In this document: in pieces, positions 17,251 through 26,369 of the stretch
Layout: every line of letters begins with the position of its first letter
Position numbering within the stretch: the first letter of the stretch is position 1
Assembly (NCBI RefSeq): GCF_018131075.1
Contig: NZ_JAFCLS010000014.1
Coordinates: 124,001 to 188,000, forward strand
Direction of reading: 5' to 3'
DNA from: Bradyrhizobium sp. JYMT SZCCT0428
GTDB taxonomy: Bacteria > Pseudomonadota > Alphaproteobacteria > Rhizobiales > Xanthobacteraceae
DNA: 64,000 nt
Translations under genes and position numbers: made by a program
Notes under the pieces: model-generated
Told to the model about the DNA's origin: nothing
Database searches by the model: none
Seen by the model: the letters and a program-made list of their open reading frames with translations, nothing else

Positions 17251-18153
17251 CTATTCCTTCACCGCGCCGGTCAGCGACGAGACGTAATAGTCGACGAACA
17301 GCGAGTAGAACAGCGCGACCGGCAGCGAGCCGAGCAGCGAGCCCGCCATCAGCGCGCCCCACTGGTAGACGTCGCCGGTGACGAGTTCGGTCAGGATCGC
17401 AACGGGGACGGTCTTGTTGGCGCCGCTCTGGATGAAGGCGAGCGCGTAGATGAACTCGTTCCACGACAGCGTGAACGAGAAGATGCCGGCCGAGATCAGG
17501 CCGGGCACCGCCAGCGGCAGCGTGATCCGTCGCAGGATCTGCAGCCGCGTCGCGCCATCGACCAGCGCGCATTCCTCGAGCTCATACGGAATCGACTTGA
17601 AGTAGCCGATCAGCAGCCAGGTGCAGAACGGCACCAGGAAGGTCGGATACACCAGGATCAGCGCCATCGGCGAGTCGAACAGGCCGAATTGCACGATCAC
17701 GGTGGCGAGTGGAATGAACAGGATCGAGGGCGGCACCAGATAGGCGAGGTAGATGCCGAGGCCGACATAGGGGCTGCCGCGGAAGCGCAGCCGCTCGATC
17801 GCGTAGGCGGCCAGCGTCGAGGCGAACAGCGACAGGAAGGTCGAACCGACAGCCACGAACATCGTGGTCTTCAGCCAGGTCGGATACGCTGTATTGAACA
17901 GCAGATGCTTGATGTGGGCGATGGTCGGCGAGGTGATCCAGAACGGGTTATGCTCCTTGTAGTTCAGAAGCTCCGCGTTCGGTTTGAACGAGGTGATCGC
18001 CATCCAGTAGAACGGGAACAGCAGGATCAGCACGAAGCACGACAACGGCAGATAGATCATCATCACCCGCCGGGCGCGGGAATCCCACGACATGGTGTCC
18101 GGCGTGGCGCTGGCGACATTGCTGTTGCCCGGTGAGGCGGCTACGTCAGTCAT
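17251..18153 (-). CDS. carbohydrate ABC transporter permease (MalG type)
   Basis: A 300-residue inner-membrane permease with about six helices. The cytoplasmic ATPase-contact loop reads YELEECALVDGATRLQIL, so Cys replaces the first Ala of the usual EAA motif. It pairs with the permease encoded upstream, whose 3' end overlaps this gene's start by eight bases. No ATPase gene follows; the next gene, tonB, is on the other strand. The substrate class (sugar, polyol or glycerophosphodiester-like) is inferred only from the family. Confidence 0.9.
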   Translation of the reverse strand: MTDVAASPGNSNVASATPDTMSWDSRARRVMMIYLPLSCFVLILLFPFYWMAITSFKPNAELLNYKEHNPFWITSPTIAHIKHLLFNTAYPTWLKTTMFVAVGSTFLSLFASTLAAYAIERLRFRGSPYVGLGIYLAYLVPPSILFIPLATVIVQFGLFDSPMALILVYPTFLVPFCTWLLIGYFKSIPYELEECALVDGATRLQILRRITLPLAVPGLISAGIFSFTLSWNEFIYALAFIQSGANKTVPVAILTELVTGDVYQWGALMAGSLLGSLPVALFYSLFVDYYVSSLTGAVKE

Positions 18154-19114
18154 TGGCTTCTCCTTGCTGCCATTTGCGGCGGGCGAGGCCGAAGTAGCTG
18201 AACAACGTCGCGAATACCAGGAACGGGATCATCGACACCGCGATCGCCGCCCCTTCTCCGAGCTCGCCGCCGGCGATGCCGCGCTGGAACGCCAGCGTCG
18301 CCAGGAGATGCGTCGAGTTGACCGGTCCGCCGCGGGTGATGGCATAGACGAGCTGGAAGTCGGTGAAGGTGAAGATGATCGAGAACGTCATGACGATGGC
18401 GAGAATCGGCATCATCATCGGCAGCGTGATGAAGCGGAAGCGCTGCCAGGCGGTGGCGCCGTCGAGCATGGCAGCTTCATAGAGCGAGGGCGAGATGGTC
18501 TGCAGGCCCGCCAGCAGCGAGATCGCCACGAACGGAATGCCGCGCCAGATATTGGCGACGATCAGCGAGAACCGCGCCGGCCACGGCGTGCCCAGGAAGT
18601 CGATGTTGGTGGTGCGGACGTGCAGCACGTCGACCAGCAAATAGGAAATGATCGAGAATTGCGGATCGTAGATCCACCAGAACGCCAGCGCCGACAGCAC
18701 CGTCGGCACGATCCACGGCAGCAGGATGATGGCGCGGAGCAGGCTCTTGAGCGGGAAGTGGTTGTTGAGCAGCAGCGCCAGCCAGAAGCCGAGCGCAAAT
18801 TTCCCGATGGTCGCGACCGCGGTGTAGAACACGCTGTAGAACACCGCGTTCCACCACAAGGGATCCTTCAGCAGGTACTGGAAATTCTCCAGGCCGATGA
18901 AGACGCCGCGCTGACCGATGGTGGTATCGGTGAAGGCGAGCCAGACGCCGAGGCCGAGCGGGTAGGTGAGGAACACCGCCAAGAGGCCGATCGCCGGCGC
19001 AAGGCACATCACGATCAGGAACGGCTTGTAGTCGAACAGGCGCACGATCCAGCCTGGTTGCCGCTGCTCAATGATGCGTCGAGGTCGAGAAGGTAGGGTC
19101 GTCACAGACATCAA
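18146..19114 (-). CDS. sugar ABC transporter permease (MalF/UgpA type)
   Basis: A 322-residue permease with six predicted helices and a canonical EAA loop, LYEAAMLDGATAWQRFRFI, followed by LPMMMP. It acts with the MalG-type permease that overlaps it and the binding protein encoded upstream. A palindromic repeat lies between this gene and the binding-protein gene, a common place for such elements and one that may tune the ratio of binding protein to permease. Confidence 0.9.
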   Translation of the reverse strand: MMSVTTLPSRPRRIIEQRQPGWIVRLFDYKPFLIVMCLAPAIGLLAVFLTYPLGLGVWLAFTDTTIGQRGVFIGLENFQYLLKDPLWWNAVFYSVFYTAVATIGKFALGFWLALLLNNHFPLKSLLRAIILLPWIVPTVLSALAFWWIYDPQFSIISYLLVDVLHVRTTNIDFLGTPWPARFSLIVANIWRGIPFVAISLLAGLQTISPSLYEAAMLDGATAWQRFRFITLPMMMPILAIVMTFSIIFTFTDFQLVYAITRGGPVNSTHLLATLAFQRGIAGGELGEGAAIAVSMIPFLVFATLFSYFGLARRKWQQGEAND

Positions 19115-19142
19115 AATTATCCCGATGCGAGCTATGTGAGGC

Positions 19143-19227
19143 CGTCATTGCGAGCGAAGCGAAGCAATCCACGTCTCCATGGAAAGAAAGAATGGATTGC
19201 TTCGTCGCTACGCTCCTCGCAATGACG
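19143..19227. repeat. palindromic repeat, CGTCATTGCGAGCG family, copy 2
   Basis: Left arm CGTCATTGCGAGCGAAGCGA with CAATCCA, right arm TGGATTG and CTCGCAATGACG. It sits inside the ABC operon between the binding-protein and permease genes, where a stable mRNA 3' hairpin could protect the binding-protein transcript. Confidence 0.88.
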
Positions 19228-19244
19228 GTCGCTCTGTTCGGCCG

Positions 19245-20585
19245 TTACCGCTCCTGGCGCCGGAAATACCGCTTCGCACGCTGCTCGGCCTCCGCGGCGG
19301 CGGCCTCCGGCGTCGAGGCGCCGGTCGCAACCGCGGCGCACATCTGCACCAGCACGTAATCGGCGTTGACAGCACCCGTTGCGGTCGTGATCGGACCCTT
19401 GTAGCCGTCGTAATAGGTGCTCTGCATGGTGTTCTTGAAGATCGCGACCTTGGGATCTTCGGACCAGACCTTGGCTTCGGCGTAGGCCGCAAGCGGCTGC
19501 GACCAGTAGCCGGAGTTGGCGTTGAGCCACGGCTCATACTGGTCCTTTTCCAGCATGAATGTCAGGAACGCCTTGGCGGCGTTGGGATACTGGCTGTGCT
19601 TGAACAGCATCGCGTTCAGCGTCAGGCCGGCCATCGGCGAGATCTTGGCGTTGCCCTTCGGCAGCAACTGATGCTCGCTGTCCTCGGCGATCGCCTTGGT
19701 CGCCGGATCGTTCTTCAGCGAAAAATACAACGAGACGCCGTTGGCGGTCAGCGAGATTTCCTGCGCGGAATAGGCGCGGTTGTTGCTCACGTCGTTCCAC
19801 GACGGCGTGCCGGCGATGAAGGTCGGGTACAGTTCCTTGACCCATTTCAGCGCGGCGACGGTCTCCTTGCTGTTGATGACGATGTTGCCGGATTCATCGA
19901 GCAGGGCAGCGTTATGCGACCACAGCACCCAGTTGGCAAAACCGTTGCCGTCGCCCTTGGCGTTGCCGAGCGCGAAGCCGGCCGGCTTGCCGGCCTTCTG
20001 CAGCTTCTGGCACAGTTCGAGAATTCCGGCGTGATCTTCCGGGACCGAGTCGTAGCCGACCGACTTCAGGATCGACTTGCGGTAGATCAGGGGGCCGGCG
20101 GTGGCGCCGAACGGCAATCCGATCCAGGCGTTGCTCTTGCTCTTCTTGCCGTATGTCTGCGCCAGCGGCAGCCAGCCGCCGTAGCGCTTGCCGAGGTAAT
20201 CGGCGACGTCGCTCAGTTCGACCAGTTTGTCGACGTAAATGTGCGGCGCGTCGGAGAAGCCGATGATCATGTCCGGGCCGGCGCCGGAATTCGAGGTCAC
20301 CGCGGTCTGCTGGTTGATGTCTTCCCAGCCGACGAAGTCGACCTTGACCTCGACCCCGGTCTCTTTGGTGAACTTGGCGGCATTGGCGCGGAACACGTCC
20401 TCGTCGGCCTGCACGAAGCGCACCGGGCGCAGCATGCGCAAGGATGCGCCTTTTTCGATCGCAAACTTCGGCGCCGGAACATCGGCGGCCTTGATGGGGG
20501 ATTGCGCCGAAGCGCCGGTGGCGGCCAGCGCGGCGGCGGACACACCCAGTGCCAGCGCCTCGCGGCGGGTAATATCGATCGTCAT
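19245..20585 (-). CDS. extracellular sugar-type solute-binding protein
   Basis: A 446-residue family 1 binding protein. The N terminus ITRREALALGVSAAALAATG has a twin-arginine look, with signal cleavage near ASAQSP, so Tat export is possible. The mature part has the MalE/UgpB-like layout (ETGVEVKVDFVGWEDINQQT early, GADPDMIIGF-like segment as GAGPDMIIGF). It captures the substrate for the two permeases downstream. The hydroxyacid dehydrogenase upstream suggests sugar-acid or polyol catabolism, by inference. Confidence 0.9.
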   Translation of the reverse strand: MTIDITRREALALGVSAAALAATGASAQSPIKAADVPAPKFAIEKGASLRMLRPVRFVQADEDVFRANAAKFTKETGVEVKVDFVGWEDINQQTAVTSNSGAGPDMIIGFSDAPHIYVDKLVELSDVADYLGKRYGGWLPLAQTYGKKSKSNAWIGLPFGATAGPLIYRKSILKSVGYDSVPEDHAGILELCQKLQKAGKPAGFALGNAKGDGNGFANWVLWSHNAALLDESGNIVINSKETVAALKWVKELYPTFIAGTPSWNDVSNNRAYSAQEISLTANGVSLYFSLKNDPATKAIAEDSEHQLLPKGNAKISPMAGLTLNAMLFKHSQYPNAAKAFLTFMLEKDQYEPWLNANSGYWSQPLAAYAEAKVWSEDPKVAIFKNTMQSTYYDGYKGPITTATGAVNADYVLVQMCAAVATGASTPEAAAAEAEQRAKRYFRRQER

Positions 20586-20740
20586 TTTATCGTCTCCCTG
20601 TTTTCTGCTCCCGGCGTTGATCGCCGATGAACTCGCGGCCTCCGGTTCCTAGTGGAACCAAAGGGTATTTCTTTCTGGTGCGTCTTCCCGGGCGCGGACC
20701 GCTCTCCGCGTTGCCCGATAGATAGCGCGTTCAGCCGGCC

Positions 20741-21784
20741 CTAGCTGTTGGGCCCCCGGTCCATGCTGACAGGTTGCCAGCGACGAAGCGAGGTGTTTTG
20801 CAGCACCGATGGATTGACGCAGCTTACCGGCCACATGCCGGACAATACCAGTGACAATTCGTAGCCTACGCGGCGCTTGCGCGCTTCGTCGAAACGTGCC
20901 GATGCCGAGGCGACATGCGCCGTCAGCGTGACGTTTTCCATGGATAGCATCGGGTTGTTGTGCGACGGCGGCTCGGTTTCCAGCACGTCGAGGGCGGCGT
21001 GCGCGATCCAGCCCTCCTGCAGCGCCTTGATCAGCGCTTCCTCGTTCACGGTGGCTCCGCGGCCGGTATTGATGAAGATTGCGCTCTTCTTCATCTGCTT
21101 GAAGTGCTTCTCGCCGAGCATGTGATGCACCTCCGGCCGCGCCGGGGCGTGCATCGAGAGGAAATCCGACTGCGACAGCACCTCCGACAGGGTCGCCGGC
21201 AGCACGCCATGGTCGGAAATCAGGGTTTCCTGGATGAAGGGGTCGTAGGCGATCATCCGCAGGCCAAACGGGGCTGCGCGCTTGGCGACCGCGCGCGCCA
21301 CCCGGCCGAACGAGATGAAGCCGAGCGTCTGCCCCATCAGCCGCGGAATCTTCAAAAGCTGTGGCCGGCCTTCGGACCAGCGGCCGGTGCGGACCATCTT
21401 GTCCTGCTCGACCAGGCGGCGGAAGCCCGAGAGCAGCAGCATCATGGCGTGGTCGGCGACCTCCTCGATGAAGGTGTCGGGGATGTTGGTGACGGGGATG
21501 CCGCGGGCGGTCGCGGCTTTGACGTCGACGCTGTCGACCCCGACGCTGCCGAGCGTGATGACCTTGCAATTATCGAGCGCGTCGATGACCGTTTTTGAGA
21601 TCCGCATGCCCTTGGCGTAGATGGCATCGGCGGTGCGGGCGGCGGCGATGAATTCCGCCTCGTTGGCGGGCGCCTCGATGATCTCGGCCCCGATCGGCTC
21701 CAGCGCCTCCATTTCATAGTCGTAGCCGCCGCCGGCGACCGTGAAACTCGCGCCTTTCGGCGTCAATATCCTGAATTTCGGCAT
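20741..21784 (-). CDS. D-isomer-specific 2-hydroxyacid dehydrogenase
   Basis: A 347-residue NAD(P)-dependent 2-hydroxyacid dehydrogenase starting at MPKFRIL; the frame stays open upstream without a good start. Catalytic Arg242 (NTGRGA), Glu271 (ETEPP) and His290 (TAHVAS) are all present. The dinucleotide motif reads GFISFG at 155-160, so the second Gly of GxGxxG is replaced by Ile, which is unusual. It precedes a sugar-type ABC importer on the same strand and may process an imported sugar acid. It is a phosphoglycerate-dehydrogenase-like paralogue, not serA. Confidence 0.88.
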   Translation of the reverse strand: MPKFRILTPKGASFTVAGGGYDYEMEALEPIGAEIIEAPANEAEFIAAARTADAIYAKGMRISKTVIDALDNCKVITLGSVGVDSVDVKAATARGIPVTNIPDTFIEEVADHAMMLLLSGFRRLVEQDKMVRTGRWSEGRPQLLKIPRLMGQTLGFISFGRVARAVAKRAAPFGLRMIAYDPFIQETLISDHGVLPATLSEVLSQSDFLSMHAPARPEVHHMLGEKHFKQMKKSAIFINTGRGATVNEEALIKALQEGWIAHAALDVLETEPPSHNNPMLSMENVTLTAHVASASARFDEARKRRVGYELSLVLSGMWPVSCVNPSVLQNTSLRRWQPVSMDRGPNS

Positions 21785-22022
21785 TTCCTGCTCCCGATTT
21801 GACTCTTCGGTGTTGATTATCCCCGCGGCACGCGCCGATGCCCCCGAATTATAAACGTCCTGATCAGCTTCTCGCACAATCCTGCGACATAGAGACCCAT
21901 GCTTTTTGCATGTCCGGGCTTCTACGGGGCGGCATCGTAACAAAGCGCTAAAGGCTCGCACGATAACGTGCGGCGAATCAATTCGCCAATCGCGTCCCGC
22001 GCGCAAATGTCCGGAGACCCCT

Positions 22023-23707
22023 GTGAAGCTGTCAAATCTGAAGATCACCCCCAAACTCGGTATCTTGGTGGGGGTGACGCTGCTCGGCCTGTGCGCCGCC
22101 GGCGTGCTCGCGGGCTACCTGATGCAGCGCGAGATGCTGAACGCGCGCATCGACCAGACCAAGGCGATCGTCGATATGGCGCTCAACATGGCCGCCGGCC
22201 TGAAGAAGCAGGTCGATGCCGGCCAGATGACCAAGGAAGCGGCCATCGCCGAGTTCGGCAAGCGCGGAAACACCCTGACCTACGACAAGGGCGCCGGCTA
22301 TCTGTTCGGCACCGCCTATAACGGCATCACCGTCATGGCGCCCGATCCGAAGCAGGTTGGCACCAACCGCATGGACGTGGTGACCAATGGCCGCAAGCTG
22401 TCGCAGGAGCTGATGGACGGCGTCAAAGCCAACGGTTCAATCCTGCTGACCTATGAATATGTCAAACCCGGCGAGGAAAAGCCGATCCGCAAGATGGGCT
22501 ACGCGGTGGCGGTCCCCGGCTTCGACATGTATGTCGGCACCGGCGCCTATCTCGACGATCTCGATGCCAAGCTGAAGCCGATCGCGTGGCTGCTGGGGCT
22601 CGCCATTCTCGGCATCGGCGTGATCGGGGGCAGCATCGCCTGGATGATCGGCCGCAGCATCTCAAAGCCGCTCGGCGAACTCGGCGCGCGCATGCAGGCG
22701 CTGGCCGACGGCAAGCTCGACGGTGAAATTCCCGGGCTCGGGCGCGGCGATGAGGTCGGCGCGATGGCGGCAACCGTGCAGATCTTCAAGGACAATGCGG
22801 TGCGGATCCGCGGGCTCGAACAGGCCGAAGCGGCGACGCAGGCGCGTGCGGCAGCCGAACGGCGGACCGCGATGGAGAACATCGCCAGCGATTTCGAGCG
22901 CAGCGTCAACGGCATCGTTCGCTCGGTATCGACGGCCGCCGCCGGCATGCAGACCACGGCGCAGTCGATGACGGCGACCGCCAGCGACGCCAGCGCGCGC
23001 GCTGCGACGGTTGGGGCTGCTTCGGAGAGCTCGTCGAACAATGTCGGCACGGTCGCGGCTGCAGCCGAAGAGCTGTCGAGTTCGGTGGCCGAGATCGCCC
23101 GCCAGGTGGCACGTTCCAGCGACATCGCCAGCAAGGCCGTCGGCGATGCCGAGCGCACCAACTCCACCGTCCAGGCGCTCTCCACCGGTGCCGAGAAGAT
23201 CGGCGAGGTTGTCAAACTGATCCACTCGATCGCCGCGCAGACCAATCTGTTGGCGCTGAATGCGACGATCGAAGCGGCGCGCGCTGGCGAATCCGGCCGC
23301 GGCTTTGCGGTCGTCGCTTCCGAAGTAAAGGCTTTGGCCAACCAGACAGCGAAGGCGACCGAGGAAATCTCGGCCCAGGTGGCGGCGATGCAGGCTTCCA
23401 CCAGCGAGGCGGTCTCCTCGATCGGCGGCATAACCGAAACCATCGCGCAGATGAGCGAGATCACCGTGAGCATCTCGACGTCGATCGAACAGCAGGGCGA
23501 CGCGACGCGCGAGATCGCGCGCAACATCCAGTCGGTGGCGGCGGGTCGAGCGAGATCAGCGCCCATATCGGCGGCGTCACCACGGCGGCGTCAGCCACCG
23601 GCAAGGCGGCGTCCGACGTGCTCTCGAACGCGCGCGAACTCGACAATCAATCCGGCATGCTGCGCAACGCGGTCGATGAATTCCTCGTCAAGGTGCGCGC
23701 GGCGTAA
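22023..23707 (+). pseudogene. methyl-accepting chemotaxis protein with cache sensor, frameshifted near C terminus
   Basis: A membrane chemoreceptor starting at GTG after CCGGAGA. Order: helix 1 near 11-33, a single periplasmic cache domain (about 35-175, with DKGAGYLFGTAYNG and YVKPGEEKPIRKMGYAVAVPG), helix 2 near 183-205, HAMP, and the signalling coiled coil with hairpin tip IAAQTNLLALNATIEAARAG and GRGFAVVA. Near 23543 the frame shifts by one missing base in a GGG run. The other frame restores the expected ending (EISAHIGGVTTAAS to VDEFLVKVRAA, stop at 23705-23707). As written, the last 56 residues are replaced by an arginine-rich tail ending at 23759. The signalling tip is intact. Confidence 0.88.
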
Positions 23708-23730
23708 CCAGATCTCGGCACCAACCACAT

Positions 23731-23760
23731 CGTCATGCCCGGGCTTGTCCCGGGCATGAT
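23731..23760. repeat. half-size CGTCATGCCCGGG palindrome
   Basis: CGTCATGCCCGGG and CCCGGGCATGAT pair around a four-base loop shortly after the chemoreceptor. The arms match the outer arms of the CGTCATGGCCGG family, without the inner CCACGTC arms. Confidence 0.75.
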
Positions 23761-23824
23761 GCTTTTGGACCGGGGGCGGGCCTGCTATACTGCCGTCTTG
23801 AGCTAATTCTCCGCGGAAGCTGGC

Positions 23825-25171
23825 ATGACCGATCGACGCGCGCGTCCCGTATCCAATTCGGAAGCAGGGGTTCTTGAGCTTCTGCGTCTCTTTGGCGATA
23901 GCCAGCCAATGGCGGACGAATATGCGGCCTTGTGCCTGCAGAAGGCGAAAGCCCTCGAGCCCGCGCTGAGAGCGTTTGAATACCTGCCGGTCGATACCGC
24001 GCGGCGGCCAGGCCCGCTCTCGGGCATTCCGGTAGCGATCAAGGATATCATCGCCACATCAGACATGCCGACGGCGAACGGTTCGCCCGTCTATGCCGGT
24101 CAGGTTCCGGCCGCCAATGCCTGGGTGGTCGAGCGGTTGCGCAATCTCGGCGCGACGATCTTCGGCAAGACGGTATCGACCGAATTTGCCTGGCGGCATC
24201 CGGGACCGACGGTCAACCCCTGGAATCGCGAGCATACGCCGGGCGGATCTTCGTCAGGTTCGGCGGCCGCCGTTGCCGCGGGACTGGTGCCGCTGGCGCT
24301 CGGCACCCAGACGCTCGGTTCGATCATCCGGCCGGCCGCGTTCAACGGCATCGTCGGATTCAAGCCGAGTTTCGGCGCCATCCCTCGCGTCGGCGTGCAT
24401 CCGCTCAGCCCGTCGCTCGACCATGTCGGCTTCTTTGCCCGGCGGGTCGACGATGTCGCGTTCGCATTGTCGCTTCTTGCCGGCTCGAGCGATCGCGATC
24501 TCCATGGCCGGCCGCTGCCCGCCTTTACCGTCGATATCGGCACCGGGCTGCCGCCGCTGAACAAGCCGCGGCTTGCCGTCGTGCGTTTTGCAAAATGGCC
24601 GCGCGTTGAAGTCGAACAGCAGAAGGTGTTCGACGCTGCAATCGACAAATTGCGTGGCGAGGGCGCCATTCTGGAGGAACTTGAATTATCCGAACTCGAC
24701 GAGGCGAACTGGACGACGATCAATTGCATCCTGTCGAGCGAGGCTGCCCTGATATTCGCCGGTCTCGTCGCAAATTATCCGGAACGCACCAGTGATCATC
24801 TGAAGTCGCTCGTCGAGAGCGGCAAGGCTCATTCGGCGACCGGCTACCTTGCGGCCAGGGCATTCCAGGACGCCTGGCGTCACAGGCTGACTTCGGAAAT
24901 GTCGGGCTATGATGCCGTGTTGACGTTGCCGGCGTTTGGCGAAGCCCCGCGCGGCCTGCACTATACCGGCGATGCGGAATATTGCGCGCCGTGGACCTTG
25001 CTCGGCGTGCCGGCCGTCACCCTGCCGGCCGGATTCGGCAAGCATGGTCTTCCGCTCGGCGTTCAGATCGTCGGCCCGTATCTGAATGATCATCGTATGC
25101 TGCGGGTGGCGAAATGGGTCGAAGCCGCTTTGGGCTTCGAGCCAGGTATTCCGACCGGCCTCGCTTCGTAG
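23825..25171 (+). CDS. amidase (amidase signature family)
   Basis: A 448-residue amidase-signature hydrolase. The Ser-cisSer-Lys triad is visible as Lys73 (AIKD), a serine in GGSSSGSAAAVAAG (141-153) and the nucleophile Ser166 in TQTLGSIIRPAAFNG. The family cuts amide bonds of varied small molecules. The loop before the nucleophile reads GTQT instead of the more common GSDT. The start overlaps no neighbour, and the gene sits alone between two palindromes, so the substrate cannot be inferred. Confidence 0.92.
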   Translation: MTDRRARPVSNSEAGVLELLRLFGDSQPMADEYAALCLQKAKALEPALRAFEYLPVDTARRPGPLSGIPVAIKDIIATSDMPTANGSPVYAGQVPAANAWVVERLRNLGATIFGKTVSTEFAWRHPGPTVNPWNREHTPGGSSSGSAAAVAAGLVPLALGTQTLGSIIRPAAFNGIVGFKPSFGAIPRVGVHPLSPSLDHVGFFARRVDDVAFALSLLAGSSDRDLHGRPLPAFTVDIGTGLPPLNKPRLAVVRFAKWPRVEVEQQKVFDAAIDKLRGEGAILEELELSELDEANWTTINCILSSEAALIFAGLVANYPERTSDHLKSLVESGKAHSATGYLAARAFQDAWRHRLTSEMSGYDAVLTLPAFGEAPRGLHYTGDAEYCAPWTLLGVPAVTLPAGFGKHGLPLGVQIVGPYLNDHRMLRVAKWVEAALGFEPGIPTGLAS

Positions 25172-25175
25172 CTTT

Positions 25176-25269
25176 GTAGGGTGGGCAAAGCGCAAGCGTG
25201 CCCACCATCGCAGATGACGGTCAATCGATCGATGGTGGGCACGGCGCGATGCGCCTTTGCCCACCCTAC
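25176..25269. repeat. palindromic repeat, GTAGGGTGGGC family
   Basis: GTAGGGTGGGCAAAG at the left and CTTTGCCCACCCTAC at the right pair almost perfectly, with inner arms GTGCCCACCATCG / CGATGGTGGGCAC. It lies at the convergent junction of the amidase and Bug-type genes. This is the only copy in the window. Confidence 0.85.
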
Positions 25270-25280
25270 GATCTACGCTC

Positions 25281-26258
25281 TCACTGCTTCTCGATCCCCG
25301 CGTCGGCGATCAGCTTTTCCCACAGCACCAGCTGCTCCTTCAGGAACGCGTCGAACTCTTCCGGCGTGCCCGAGAAGGCCTCCATGCCGCGCTCGGCAAG
25401 CTGGCTCTTGATGTCCGGCCGCTCGATGACCTTGCGGATTTCCGCGTTCAGCCTGGTGACCACGTCCTTTGGCAGATTGGCCGGGCCGAGATAGCCCTGC
25501 CATGAGGTGATGTCGAAGCCCTTCACCGTGGCGTCCATGGTGGGGAGCTGCGGCAGCAGGGCGGAAGGCCGCTTGGTGGTCACGGCGAGCGCCTTGAGCG
25601 CCTTGGCATTGACGTGCGGCAGGCCGGTCGGAACGTCGATGAACATCATCGAGACGCGTCCGGCGATGACGTCGGTCAAGGCCGGCGGCGAACTCTTGTA
25701 GGGGACGTGCAGCAGATCGATGCCGGCGAGGCGCGCGAACGTCGCGCCGGAGACGATCGCCGACGAGCTGCCGCTGGCGTAGGAGTATTTGCCCGGCTCC
25801 TTCTTCGCCAGCGCGATCAGCTCGGCGACCGAGTTGGCGGGAATGTCGGGGTGGATCACCAGCATGAACGGCAGGTCGCCGGTCCGCGCGATCGGCGTGA
25901 AATCCTTGACCGGATCGTAGCTCATGTTCTTCAGCAGATACGGATTGGCCGAATGCGTGGTGTTGGTCGTCACGAACAGCGTGTAGCCATCTGGCGCCGA
26001 TCGGGCGACATAGCTTGCGGCGATCGAGCCATTGGCGCCCGCCTTGTTGTCGATCACCATGCTGACGCCGAGCGAAACACCGACCTCCTTCGAGATCAGG
26101 CGCGTCGTGGTGTCGGTGCCGCTGCCGGCGGCGAACGGCAGCACTAGCGTGATGTTGCGGTTCGGATACGGAGCCTGCGCGGAAGCCGTTGATGCCAGCG
26201 CGAACAGCAAGGATGTTGCCGCCGCCATGCGCCGGTATCGTTTCAAGGACGCGATCAT
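25281..26258 (-). CDS. tripartite tricarboxylate transporter substrate-binding (Bug) protein
   Basis: A 325-residue periplasmic binding protein starting at MIASLKRY, with GGGAG upstream; a further-upstream ATG (26303) gives an implausible N terminus. The signal peptide ends near TASAQAP. The mature protein opens PYPNRNITLVLPFAAGSGTD, the signature of the Bug/TctC family. Rhizobial genomes carry many orphan Bug proteins without adjacent TctAB, and none is adjacent here. The ligand is probably a carboxylate. Confidence 0.92.
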   Translation of the reverse strand: MIASLKRYRRMAAATSLLFALASTASAQAPYPNRNITLVLPFAAGSGTDTTTRLISKEVGVSLGVSMVIDNKAGANGSIAASYVARSAPDGYTLFVTTNTTHSANPYLLKNMSYDPVKDFTPIARTGDLPFMLVIHPDIPANSVAELIALAKKEPGKYSYASGSSSAIVSGATFARLAGIDLLHVPYKSSPPALTDVIAGRVSMMFIDVPTGLPHVNAKALKALAVTTKRPSALLPQLPTMDATVKGFDITSWQGYLGPANLPKDVVTRLNAEIRKVIERPDIKSQLAERGMEAFSGTPEEFDAFLKEQLVLWEKLIADAGIEKQ

Positions 26259-26369
26259 AGGGTCGTTTCTCCCGGTTGGTTTTTTTGAGGGGTTGGCGGG
26301 CAAGCTAGCCTGCCCGGGATAAAAGCGAAAGGCGGTACAGCTTGGTCGAGAGGTCGCAGCCGCGCGTTT

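Noticed and set aside
18092..19096. Plus-strand open frame of 334 codons within the permease region
   Set aside because: It is extremely charged and lacks hydrophobic structure, and it is antisense to a clear UgpA-type permease.
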